This document shows, in pieces, positions 1 through 7,100 of a DNA stretch of 64,000 nt (position 1 is its first letter; every line of letters begins with the position of its first letter). The notes under the pieces were generated by a model. The model saw only the letters and a program-made list of their open reading frames with translations. It was not told where the DNA came from and did not search any database. The stretch is taken from assembly GCF_000619905.2 (NCBI RefSeq), contig NZ_CP012371.1:1922001-1986000 (forward strand). The letters run 5' to 3'. Made by a program: the position numbers and the translations under genes. This DNA comes from Nitrosospira briensis C-128 (GTDB lineage: Bacteria > Pseudomonadota > Gammaproteobacteria > Burkholderiales > Nitrosomonadaceae).

Positions 1-444
1 GGCGTCCCACCAGATGCTGCTGATTTTGTGGTCCGATCTCACCACGAACAAATCCAGGTGGTTGGGGTTGCGGGCAATGGCCGCGACGGCAGTCCCCGGC
101 GCCGCGGTCAGGTTAGAAACATGGAACCAGCTATTGGCCCAGCCGCCATTGGCATCCCACCAGATGCTGTAGATCTTGTGGTCCGATCCCACAACGAAAA
201 GATCGAGGTGGTCGGGATTACGGGCGACCACAGTGACTGTCGTCCCCGGCGCTGCGATGCCGCCGGCAACCTGGAACCAGTTCGACCATCCCGTGGAGAT
301 ATCCCACCACGCGCTGTAAATTCCGTGGTCCGTGCCCACGCAAAAGATATCGAGATGCTGCGGATACCTCGCAACCGAGGTGATGGAAGTCGACGGTGCC
401 GCAACGCCGCCGCTGACGCCAACCCAATTCGGTGCCCAGCCCAT
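1..444 (-). CDS. PLL-like/DUF346 beta-propeller repeat protein, C-terminus cut off by window edge
   Basis: The minus-strand frame from an ATG at 442-444 stays open for 148 codons to the window edge. A good Shine-Dalgarno (GGAAGGAG) precedes the ATG. The protein consists of about 49-residue repeats with the pattern APGT..VVARNPDHLDLF, VVGSDHKIYSIWWD and GGW.NSWF, with nearly three copies visible. Such repeats form the blades of PLL-type (fucose-binding lectin-like, DUF346) beta-propellers. They are usually found in secreted or surface carbohydrate-binding proteins. No signal peptide is seen at this N-terminus (MGWAPNWVGVSGG). The number of blades and any fused domain lie outside the window. 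The family assignment rests on the repeat pattern and the ligand is unknown. Confidence 0.7.
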   Translation of the reverse strand, partial: MGWAPNWVGVSGGVAAPSTSITSVARYPQHLDIFCVGTDHGIYSAWWDISTGWSNWFQVAGGIAAPGTTVTVVARNPDHLDLFVVGSDHKIYSIWWDANGGWANSWFHVSNLTAAPGTAVAAIARNPNHLDLFVVRSDHKISSIWWDA

Positions 445-1138
445 TGTCTACTCCTTCCGTTGATGTTCATGTCCCGAAAAAGCAGGACCATATGTATCAG
501 GAAAAATAAACGCTCATTTTCATATGTGTGGACATCACTCCAGTATGCCAATCAGCTTTCGTTCAAGTATATAATTGATTGTTATCATGGAAGTTTTTGG
601 CGATTCTTGTAAAGCCTGTTTACCGAATGACTCTACCTCTCTTGACACTCTTGACCACCTCTTGCTCAGGCCCAGCCTCGATTCGATATCGAACATAAAG
701 GACTACTATTATCTGGAACCATTTATTATTTATATATTAAGAGCGGGAAATTACAAATATGAAATACCTGAACTTAATGGGACTCTGATCCCGTGAAAGA
801 CCGCCGTATTGGCGGATTCATGAGCCTGCCCCAAGAGAAGGGAGGAACACAAGGCTGGAACCGGGAGCACTAGCGATGATTCATCCTGCACACCGTCCGG
901 CCGGGGCCAGCAATAAAGACTCCCTGAAACTCTGCGCTTCTCTGGAGCCTCGTATGGTGCCCGTCGGATCGGAGGCGACATCTGCGGCGCCTGCCCTTCC
1001 GGTCCATGCCCGCTTGACGCAGCACCCCTTTTACGCGGAATCCCTTCATTTGCCTCCCAATCCAATTTCCGGAGCTGTCCGGAACAATCAATGGGCGATT
1101 CTGAAGCTGTGCTGAAGCTGTGCTGAAGCTGGGGCTGG
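445..1138. other. Intergenic region, no convincing gene
   Basis: About 690 bases separate the propeller gene from the transporter pair. The part at 540-770 is AT-rich and may hold the promoter of the leftward propeller gene, but I see no clear -35/-10 pair. A small GC-rich palindrome at about 801-815 (CCGCC, loop, GGCGG) could be a weak leftward terminator for the transporter genes. Reading frames of 70-100 codons here have no recognisable domain and no good ribosome binding site, so I did not call them. Confidence 0.4.
1101..1132. repeat. Short tandem repeat, three copies of an 11-bp unit
   Basis: The unit CTGAAGCTGTG occurs about three times in tandem just downstream of the stop codon of the leftward transporter gene. 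It is a simple tandem array, likely a slippage product. I see no coding role for it. Confidence 0.6.
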
Positions 1139-1489
1139 TTACTGGCTGATGCTCACGATCATAAGTCCGCCCACAATCAGGAGGACCCCGCACCACAGTC
1201 GGGGCGTCATCTTTTCCTTGAGCGCCAAGCTGGCCCCAAACGCCATGAAAAGCGGACTCAGGGCATCGAACGGGTAGAGATAACTCAGCTCGACCTGCGA
1301 CAGCAACTCCAGCCACAGGAAAAACCAGAGCGTCAGCAGGCCGATGCCGCAGGCGAATGGAACAGCCTGCTTCCACCTGGCGGCTTCCGATTCGCCTGCC
1401 GTGCCATTCATTGCATGCTTGAGAAAAATCTGTCCCCCTACCATGAAAGCCTGGGAAACAATGATGAGAACCGGAAACCAGCTGCTCAT
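1139..1489 (-). CDS. Small DMT-superfamily (EamA/SMR-like) membrane protein, second of a pair
   Basis: This is a 116-residue, very hydrophobic protein with four predicted membrane helices. It shows the typical small DMT features QAFMVGGQIFLKHA near the N-terminus, LSYLYPFDALSPLF in the third helix and LIVGGLMIVS at the end. The chosen ATG at 1487-1489 overlaps the stop of the upstream partner in an ATGA, which indicates translational coupling. An ATG seven codons further upstream is less likely. Such half-size proteins work as dimers, like EmrE or the ArnE/ArnF pair that flips undecaprenyl-phosphate-linked aminoarabinose. The paired arrangement suggests a heterodimeric flippase or exporter, but the substrate cannot be read from sequence. 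Confidence 0.7.
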   Translation of the reverse strand: MSSWFPVLIIVSQAFMVGGQIFLKHAMNGTAGESEAARWKQAVPFACGIGLLTLWFFLWLELLSQVELSYLYPFDALSPLFMAFGASLALKEKMTPRLWCGVLLIVGGLMIVSISQ

Positions 1490-1902
1490 GCGCGCTCCTC
1501 GACCCGGCAATAGGATTCTGCAATCACCAGGACCCCAAGGAGCACCACGGCTATTCCGGCAGCGCGCATCGGACTGATCATTTCGCCCAGAAAAAGATAG
1601 CTGGCCAGAGGGACGAAGATGTGCTCGATATTAATCAGATTGAAAGCGATGTTGAGGGGAAGGACTTTGAGTACCTTTAACCAGAAGACAAAGCTGATGA
1701 TGTAACAGAGAATTCCCGCCAGGATCCAACCTGACACAAGTCCCTGAATCTCCAGCCAGCTTAGCCCGCTATGAAAAGTTTGCGTGTCGCCCACCCCCAT
1801 TTTCAAGAAAACCTGAGACGCGGCGACAAACAGGGCACAGCAGACGACCCCCCAATAGGGAAGGCCTCGTTTTACACTCGCGGGAGACTGGATCGGGTTC
1901 AT
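1486..1902 (-). CDS. Small DMT-superfamily (EamA/SMR-like) membrane protein, first of a pair
   Basis: The protein has 138 residues with four hydrophobic segments. The central part KVLPLNIAFNLINIEHIFVP followed by GEMISPMRAAG resembles the conserved third helix and loop of EamA/SMR transporters. It lies immediately upstream of, and overlaps by 4 bp, a second protein of the same type, so the two very likely form one heterodimer in the inner membrane. ArnE/ArnF-type lipid-linked sugar flippases are the closest known arrangement, but no arn or glycosyltransferase gene lies nearby. The substrate is unknown. Confidence 0.7.
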   Translation of the reverse strand: MNPIQSPASVKRGLPYWGVVCCALFVAASQVFLKMGVGDTQTFHSGLSWLEIQGLVSGWILAGILCYIISFVFWLKVLKVLPLNIAFNLINIEHIFVPLASYLFLGEMISPMRAAGIAVVLLGVLVIAESYCRVEERA

Positions 1903-1939
1903 CGTAAATCCATAAAGTGGGGAATTTCGGGAAACCGGA

Positions 1940-2083
1940 TCATACCGTGCCGGTTACAGGATGGGAATCGGATGCCGAACGATTCAACCCCAAGGCAATC
2001 ACCGCCGGTTTGATTCCCATCTCCAGTTGCGTTTGGATCATCATTCGCTCTTCAATACTTAACTGCTGATAGATCTTTCCCAT
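1940..2083 (-). pseudogene. IS30-family transposase remnant (N-terminal helix-turn-helix only)
   Basis: A 47-codon frame starts MGKIYQQLSIEERMMIQ and continues GIKPAVIALGLNRSAS, then loses similarity and stops. This is the start of an IS30-type transposase, where a 'Y.QLS.EER' segment is followed by a helix-turn-helix ending '.LGRS.STI.REL'. The break falls inside the 'RS.ST' part, so only the DNA-binding start survives and the DDE catalytic domain is missing. GGGAGA just upstream is a plausible ribosome binding site. I see no second copy in the window. Confidence 0.65.
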
Positions 2084-2084
2084 A

Positions 2085-2108
2085 CAACATTTTCTCCCAA
2101 AAATGTTG
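2085..2108. repeat. Palindrome upstream of the IS30 remnant
   Basis: CAACATTTT at 2085-2093 is perfectly complementary to AAAATGTTG at 2100-2108 across a 6-base loop. It sits immediately upstream of the transposase remnant's start codon and may be part of the original insertion sequence end or its operator. It has no T-run that would make it a clear terminator. Confidence 0.5.
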
Positions 2109-2178
2109 CACGTGGTTTTTGAGCGCGCCCTGGTTCAAATTGTTGGGACCACTTCTAACTCTCGCGGCTCGTAAACTC

Positions 2179-3168
2179 TCACAGGGAATGAGGATTTATA
2201 CTCGCGATGGCGGTGTAATTGATGTTTCCGGTTGCTCCCTTCTTTATAGACGCAGGGGCTTGCTGAAAGGCCCATAATCCAAGGTTGTCATGGTGCAGGT
2301 TCTGGCTGCTGTTGAAAAATGCTCGAACCATAATGGGGCCGGTCGTCGGGCCTGTAGTTGAGCTTATCCTGATTCTGTAGCTTGGTGTCCTCCCATTGGG
2401 CCGTCCAACATCATCTGTATGGATAGAGTCGAACATCGGCATTGCGGAATCCAGTGAGCTGGGAGTCACAGGCAGCAGCAGATTTGCCAAGGAAGGATCG
2501 TAGGATAACGTCACGATATCGCCACCCGTCTTAAAGCGAAGCGCGTTAACATCATGCCGGACATGATCAATAAACATGGTGGAAATCTGGAGGAGCCGCA
2601 TCGACTCGAGCTTTTCTGTCTGCACGGGGTCCGGGGTCACATCCTCTGTGAATTCAAACGTTCCCGCCACATGGAGGGTAGTCGACAGGGCACACGGCTC
2701 TTCCAGGGTCAGTGTCCAGGCAAGATTCATGATTTGATTAGTCGTGGCTCTGCCGGGGGAAAGATTTGAATGGGAGCTCGTAATCCGGATCAGCATCCTG
2801 CCCATACCATCCTGATTGAGCAGGGATGTGTCAATGGCGACGCGCTGCAACTGGGGATGGAAGAATAACGTTCTCGTCGGATACGAAGACGATGTGCCGG
2901 AGATTGCCGGGCCGAGGATAAGGCTCTGGCCGAACGGCAGCGGCGGCGCTGGATCAGCCCCGGCCTTAAGCCGCAGATAACCGGAAGAGTAGATGACAAG
3001 GATCTGAGGGAAACGGTTTATATCGGGTACGCGCTTCGCAAAGGCCAGGAGCTTTGTCATCCCCATCGATTTACCATCGATCAGGACTTCGAATGGGTCT
3101 TCCGGGATCGACGCCCGCAGCTTTTTTATTGCCCACTCGCTATTGTTGAATATCGCTGTTTTCTTCAA
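2179..3168 (-). CDS. Protein of unknown function
   Basis: A 329-codon frame with no domain I recognise. It has no signal peptide or membrane segment. It begins KKTAIFNNSEWAIKKLRASI and contains DPFEVLIDGKSMGMTKLLAF. The middle and end (LTLEEPCALSTTLHVAG, SYRIRISSTTGPTTG) are rich in alternating hydrophobic and Ser/Thr residues, suggesting a beta-sandwich. The apparent start at 3166-3168 is TTG without a well-spaced ribosome binding site. The in-frame sequence upstream (SPQLTPEDENA) looks protein-like, so the true start may be slightly upstream or the 5' end may be damaged. It faces the GIY-YIG gene divergently. Confidence 0.5.
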   Translation of the reverse strand: MKKTAIFNNSEWAIKKLRASIPEDPFEVLIDGKSMGMTKLLAFAKRVPDINRFPQILVIYSSGYLRLKAGADPAPPLPFGQSLILGPAISGTSSSYPTRTLFFHPQLQRVAIDTSLLNQDGMGRMLIRITSSHSNLSPGRATTNQIMNLAWTLTLEEPCALSTTLHVAGTFEFTEDVTPDPVQTEKLESMRLLQISTMFIDHVRHDVNALRFKTGGDIVTLSYDPSLANLLLPVTPSSLDSAMPMFDSIHTDDVGRPNGRTPSYRIRISSTTGPTTGPIMVRAFFNSSQNLHHDNLGLWAFQQAPASIKKGATGNINYTAIASINPHSL

Positions 3169-3314
3169 GGCGTTTTCGTCTTCCGGAGTCAGTTGCGGAG
3201 ATTCTCATATTTAGCATGAGGGCAGGGATACCATAGCGCTTATTCCCCGGATGCAGTTAAATCTCCCTGACTTCAAGGGGCCGGAATATGACCTAAAGTG
3301 ATGTAATCTAATTA

Positions 3315-3596
3315 ATGGGTAAATGGAACGTCTACATGGTGCGCTGTTCAGACGGCAGCTTATATACCGGTATTGCCATGGATGTGGCGCGACGCGTGGT
3401 TGAGCACAATACGAATGATGTGCTTGCCGCCAGATATACCCGCGCCAGACGTCCGGTGATGCTTGTGTACCAGGAAAAATGCGATACGCGCTCGGCAGCA
3501 AGCAAACGCGAGTACGAAATCAAGCAAATGGACAAGAAAGAAAAGCTGATGCTGATTGTGGCAGAGCCGCCCTATGCATGTGCGGTTGGAAAGTGA
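3315..3596 (+). CDS. GIY-YIG nuclease superfamily protein (UPF0213/YhbQ type)
   Basis: The protein has 93 residues, the normal size for the stand-alone YhbQ group. It starts KWNVYMVRCSDGSLYTGIA, where VYMV and LYTGIA correspond to the GIY and YIG strands. R27 and the C-terminal ASKREYEIKQMDKKEK segment match the family's conserved arginine, glutamate and lysine residues. These proteins are small DNA endonuclease-like enzymes with a suspected repair role. It lies only 65 bp from the distal end of the CRISPR array. I take this as chance, because stand-alone YhbQ proteins are not known Cas components. Confidence 0.85.
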   Translation: MGKWNVYMVRCSDGSLYTGIAMDVARRVVEHNTNDVLAARYTRARRPVMLVYQEKCDTRSAASKREYEIKQMDKKEKLMLIVAEPPYACAVGK

Positions 3597-3660
3597 ATTC
3601 ACCAGGCAATATATTGATCCAGGGATTCGCTCCAATTGATAAGGGCGGACGTAGCAAATT

Positions 3661-4348
3661 TTTCTGAGTTGCCTATGCGGCAGTGAACTATGACCGGCAT
3701 GCGCAGGCTGCGCTCATCCTTTTCTGAGCTGCCTATGCGGCAGTGAACGTGGTCGTGGAAACGACTGCGGCGGCTGACAATTTCTGAGCTGCCTATGCGG
3801 CAGTGAACCTCCGACCTTTGCCGTAAATGAGCCTGTGTTGTTTCTGAGCTGCCTATGCGGCAGTGAACTTACTTTGTCGGCGCAGGCATCTGGGCTAAGT
3901 TTTCTGAGCTGCCTATGCGGCAGTGAACACCGGTTTAGTGGTGTCCAGCAAATACCACGCTTTCTGAGCTGCCTATGCGGCAGTGAACCAATTGCTCCGG
4001 CACCTCGGTTATTCCGAGCGTTTCTGAGCTGCCTATGCGGCAGTGAACCTCCACCTGCACGCCGTGGATATTCACGCATATTTCTGAGCTGCCTATGCGG
4101 CAGTGAACGCTGCCGATGCTTATTTTTCTGGCCAGGATGATTTCTGAGCTGCCTATGCGGCAGTGAACCACCACAAGCCAACCTTGGCTGATGCGGTGCT
4201 TTTCTGAGCTGCCTATGCGGCAGTGAACGCCGGTGGCAAGGTCGGCGAGTGGGATGAGCATTTCTGAGCTGCCTATGCGGCAGTGAACAAGATGGTCAAG
4301 GCGCGGAAGGAGCAGATCAATTTCTGAGCTGCCTATGCGGCAGTGAAC
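3661..4348 (-). CRISPR. Type I-F CRISPR array, 12 repeats and 11 spacers
   Basis: Twelve 28-bp repeats occur at an exact 60-bp period (3661, 3721 and so on to 4321) with eleven 32-bp spacers. In the crRNA sense (minus strand) the repeat begins GTTCACTGCC, has loop GCATA, then GGCAG and ends with the 8-nt handle CTCAGAAA. This is the classic I-F repeat recognised by Cas6f, with a 5-bp stem CTGCC/GGCAG. Eleven repeats are identical. The copy at 3661 has one change (GAGTTG instead of GAGCTG on the plus strand), marking it as the old, leader-distal end. The leader-proximal repeat is at 4321-4348, next to cas6f. Spacer targets cannot be assigned without a search. Confidence 0.98.
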
Positions 4349-4477
4349 TAGATCATAAATTGTGCAAATGCTTATCACCCAACAGGATTGAACAAAATAC
4401 AGCGTGCCTACCTAAAAATTCAGGTAAAAGATAAGTTATTGATTTTTAAAGAACGAATTCAGATCCTGAAAAAAAGG
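4349..4477 (-). promoter_or_regulatory. CRISPR leader (pre-crRNA promoter region)
   Basis: These 129 AT-rich bases lie between the cas6f stop codon and the first repeat, on the side of the perfect repeats. By position and composition this is the leader that drives pre-crRNA transcription and directs new spacer insertion. It contains an IHF-type site (separate entry). I could not define a unique -35/-10 pair. Confidence 0.75.
4432..4444 (-). promoter_or_regulatory. Putative IHF binding site in the leader
   Basis: On the minus strand AATCAATAACTTA matches the IHF consensus WATCAANNNNTTR at every fixed position. It lies 84 bp upstream of the first repeat. IHF bends the leader to guide Cas1-Cas2 integration in type I-E and I-F systems, so a functional role is reasonable, but this is inferred from the consensus only. 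Confidence 0.6.
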
Positions 4478-5041
4478 TCAAAACCAGGGGATTGTCGACA
4501 CTTGGCTCAAGCCAAAGGCGTTAAAGTCGCCCTCGGTTACATGGGATTGGGCTGGCCCATGGTCGATGAACAGCCTGAAGGATTGCCCGGTGCTGGCGCT
4601 CCGCAATTGCACATAAGGCAGCTTCGCCAAACGGGCAAGCTCGTCCGGGATACGCTGGCGGGCCTCTTGGGCGTCCAGGTTGTGGCGTCGCATCAGCCTC
4701 CGACGCAATCGTTCTGGGCTGCTTTTAACCTGCACGCGCCTTACGACGCGATGTTTGGCATTTTCCGGGATGTGCATTGGTTGTGTCAGCGTAACGTGAT
4801 CGCGCATGCCGGTCATCCAATCGCTCGCCATCAAAGTCGAAAGCGCGGCAAGACTTCCATGCAAGCGTAGCCGTGTGCCCAAATGCGGTACTCGCAAGCT
4901 AAAACCAGGAAAACTTACGCCAATGCGGGTGCTGTTATGTGCTGCCAATGCCCGATGCAGCTTGGCGTAAAGCGCACTCATGAGCTGATGGGCGGGAAAC
5001 TCCGGGTCCCGCAGAACATCAATATCTATGTGGTGATCCAT
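4478..5041 (-). CDS. cas6f: Cas6f (Csy4) CRISPR repeat endoribonuclease
   Basis: The protein has 187 residues, the usual Csy4 length. It starts MDHHIDIDVLRDPEFPAHQL and keeps the catalytic His29 (LYAKLH29). The arginine-rich helix VKSSPERLRRRLMRRH, which grips the repeat stem, is intact, as are RSASTGQSFRLFI and the C-terminal STIPWF. Cas6f cuts pre-crRNA at the 3' base of the repeat hairpin, leaving the 8-nt handle CTCAGAAA. It then stays bound to the 3' stem-loop within the Csy complex. It lies 3 bp downstream of csy3 and is the last cas gene before the leader. Confidence 0.97.
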   Translation of the reverse strand: MDHHIDIDVLRDPEFPAHQLMSALYAKLHRALAAHNSTRIGVSFPGFSLRVPHLGTRLRLHGSLAALSTLMASDWMTGMRDHVTLTQPMHIPENAKHRVVRRVQVKSSPERLRRRLMRRHNLDAQEARQRIPDELARLAKLPYVQLRSASTGQSFRLFIDHGPAQSHVTEGDFNAFGLSQVSTIPWF

Positions 5042-5044
5042 GGC

Positions 5045-6097
5045 TCATTCCTTGTCCGCATCGCCGAATACCCCACCGCGAATCAAGGTGGCCATCACAA
5101 AGTGCTGTTGCTCTGTTGCAGGTATCCGGTCTTTGAGCAGCCAGTTGTCAAGAAGCGAATAGAAATCCACTTTGTCAGTGGGTTTGCGGTATGCCTTGCC
5201 CTGTGTAGTGACTGAACCGTAGGGTTCCACTGGAATGGGGCCATTCTCCTCCGCCCCGGCGTACCAGTCGTCAATTGAGCGTAGCGCATTACCTATCTTC
5301 TGCGAATGAATGCCCGTGATGTTGTTGATGTTGTAGAGTGTTTTAGTTTTCTTTCCCTTTTTCAGATCTTTTTCGTTATTATTTTTGAGTATGAGCTCCT
5401 GCGAGGGAAATACTTCCTGTCCCGCGCCCACACGCACAAAAGCAATGACTTGCAGCAGCACGTGACGGTTGCCGGCCAGGCCCTCCGCAATGAGCGTAGT
5501 CAATTGAGCCAGCGGGGCCGCAGTTTCAGTTGGCGCATCGAAGTGGCGCAGCGACAGCGACAAGGCGTCGAAAGTCCAGGACTGTGCGGCTCGCCCATCG
5601 ACCAGTTGCACGACATTGACCGAAACTTGTTCGGCCCCGAGGCGGTTCCGCCACAGAAAACGGCCATTGGCCAGGTTGCAGGCATAGCGCCGGGCTAGCT
5701 CGGCAAAGCCGTACGTATCGACATAGCCTTTTACAGTGCTCTGCAGTTTGCGCTGGTAGTCCACATTGTTGCACGCCGAAGGCGCGCCCGCGCCGCCCAG
5801 CACACGCAACGTGAAGCTCACCTTGAGGGTATCGGCATCCGCGGGCAGGGCTGCTACGTCCACAGTCTGCAGATTGGGATTTTCAATCGCGGCGTCGAGC
5901 TTGGCCGGGTCTTGGTCCTTGGTTTTCAGCCGATTGGAGATGGTGCCGCGGACGGATTTTTCTCGCACGACTACGGCGGGCCATTCCTGACTGGTGGTGC
6001 GTTGATCCCAGGAACCTGAGAAAAACAGGGCATCAGAGGGGTCCAGCTTGCGCTCGAATGCAAGCACGGACGCGGTTTTGAGAGCGGTAGTTGCCAT
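5045..6097 (-). CDS. csy3: Csy3 (Cas7f), backbone subunit of the type I-F effector
   Basis: The protein has 350 residues from ATG at 6095-6097, preceded by AAGGAGTC. It starts with the typical [19 protein letters not shown] and contains [33 protein letters not shown] and [13 protein letters not shown]. Six copies of Csy3 normally line the crRNA spacer in the Csy surveillance complex. The frame remains open upstream, but the family start and the ribosome binding site fix the ATG here. The start lies inside the end of csy2, giving a 65-bp overlap. Confidence 0.97.
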   Translation of the reverse strand: MATTALKTASVLAFERKLDPSDALFFSGSWDQRTTSQEWPAVVVREKSVRGTISNRLKTKDQDPAKLDAAIENPNLQTVDVAALPADADTLKVSFTLRVLGGAGAPSACNNVDYQRKLQSTVKGYVDTYGFAELARRYACNLANGRFLWRNRLGAEQVSVNVVQLVDGRAAQSWTFDALSLSLRHFDAPTETAAPLAQLTTLIAEGLAGNRHVLLQVIAFVRVGAGQEVFPSQELILKNNNEKDLKKGKKTKTLYNINNITGIHSQKIGNALRSIDDWYAGAEENGPIPVEPYGSVTTQGKAYRKPTDKVDFYSLLDNWLLKDRIPATEQQHFVMATLIRGGVFGDADKE

Positions 6098-7100
6098 AAT
6101 AAGACTCCTTGATTTGAGTGGCTTGAGAAACAGCGAAGGACGGGGCCTGGTACTTATTAATGCAGCGGTAGAGGCCGCTGGCAGAATTGCGGTCTGGCTC
6201 CCAGACCAGATCGCTGATATTGGAGAGCCGATGGGGGCTGATCCACTGCCCCATGGAATAGACGCTTTCGACAAATCGGAATGGCACGTGAGGGTCGCGC
6301 GCACCTGCCACGGCGCCAGGATCATGCAGCTCGGAGAGCGCCACGAATCCCACTGGAATGGGCACGATCCACCCCGGGCGGCTATCGGTCACCCATTCAA
6401 CTGGCTCAACGGTGTCGCCGATGGCGCGGTAGTTCAGGCGCGAGAGATCAATCCAGGCATCCAGCAAGGTCGCATGGGGCGTGGTCAGCTGCAGTTCCGC
6501 CTGCCGCGCTTCCAACAGATCGTCGCGCGATACCAGCGCAAAGCCGGGAAGCCAGTGACGGCTGAGCTTGCGGAATTCCATGCGACGTCCCTCGGGATCA
6601 CCAGGCACCAACGCTATCGAGGGTCGCGGAGAGTTACGAACTTTACCCGGCAGCGGCGGAACGACACTGCCGCCCGCAATACGCATGCCCGCAATCACAT
6701 CGCCGATATACACTGCCAGTTGTGCCCGTTCGGTATCTCCCAGCAGTGCCGCCGTCAGTTCAACCTCGAATACCAGGGTGATATCGAGGTGGACGCGGCC
6801 CTCTTCGACGATGGCGGCAGTGCGCCCGTCGTGCAACAGAGGATTGCGCGTCAGGTGAAAACTGCGGGTATAGCCACCTCGTGTTACCTGCGGCTCAAAG
6901 CTGTGGCAGACCACGCCGACGCTGTAGAACGCGATCCCCGCGCTCGGTCCCAGGCGCCTTTCCAGCGCGGTCATCAACCCCGTGAAGGCTGTGATGGCGG
7001 GAAAACCCCAGGTCAAAGGGCTGGAAATGGCGTTGGCGTTTTGCACGCGCAGGCGCGGCAGCACCAGCAGCGCTTTGTTCGATGGTTGCTCAGTCATCAT
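6033..7100 (-). CDS. csy2: Csy2 (Cas5f), type I-F effector subunit
   Basis: The protein has about 355 residues beginning [20 protein letters not shown]. Family features include [17 protein letters not shown] near the N-terminus, [13 protein letters not shown] in the middle and [12 protein letters not shown] near the end. Csy2 pairs with Csy1 to hold the 5' handle of the crRNA. Its ATG pair at 7095-7100 overlaps the csy1 stop, with GGGAGG 6-9 bases upstream. After the SPHRL motif the protein has about 55 more residues than the core needs, and this tail runs 65 bp into csy3. It is thus slightly longer than the roughly 330 residues usual for the family. Confidence 0.95.
   Translation of the reverse strand: MMTEQPSNKALLVLPRLRVQNANAISSPLTWGFPAITAFTGLMTALERRLGPSAGIAFYSVGVVCHSFEPQVTRGGYTRSFHLTRNPLLHDGRTAAIVEEGRVHLDITLVFEVELTAALLGDTERAQLAVYIGDVIAGMRIAGGSVVPPLPGKVRNSPRPSIALVPGDPEGRRMEFRKLSRHWLPGFALVSRDDLLEARQAELQLTTPHATLLDAWIDLSRLNYRAIGDTVEPVEWVTDSRPGWIVPIPVGFVALSELHDPGAVAGARDPHVPFRFVESVYSMGQWISPHRLSNISDLVWEPDRNSASGLYRCINKYQAPSFAVSQATQIKESYYGNYRSQNRVRACIRAQAGPL

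Noticed and set aside
575-796. Plus-strand frame of 73 codons downstream of the propeller gene
   Set aside because: No ribosome binding site, no domain and AT-rich intergenic composition.
3545-3600. Part of the GIY-YIG gene resembles the CRISPR repeat (GAGCCGCCCTATGC and GCGG)
   Set aside because: The match is scattered and the sequence encodes a normal family C-terminus, so I treat it as chance.
3714-4378. Long open frames across the CRISPR array on both strands with repeated peptides
   Set aside because: They arise because the 60-bp period is a multiple of three; the peptides are translated repeats and spacers, not a gene.
4388-4870. Plus-strand frame of 160 codons opposite cas6f
   Set aside because: It lies antisense to an unambiguous Csy4 and has no recognisable domain.
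6098-6325. 76-codon upstream extension of csy3
   Set aside because: It overlaps csy2 and is not conserved; the ATG at 6097 with AAGGAG upstream begins the usual Csy3 N-terminus.
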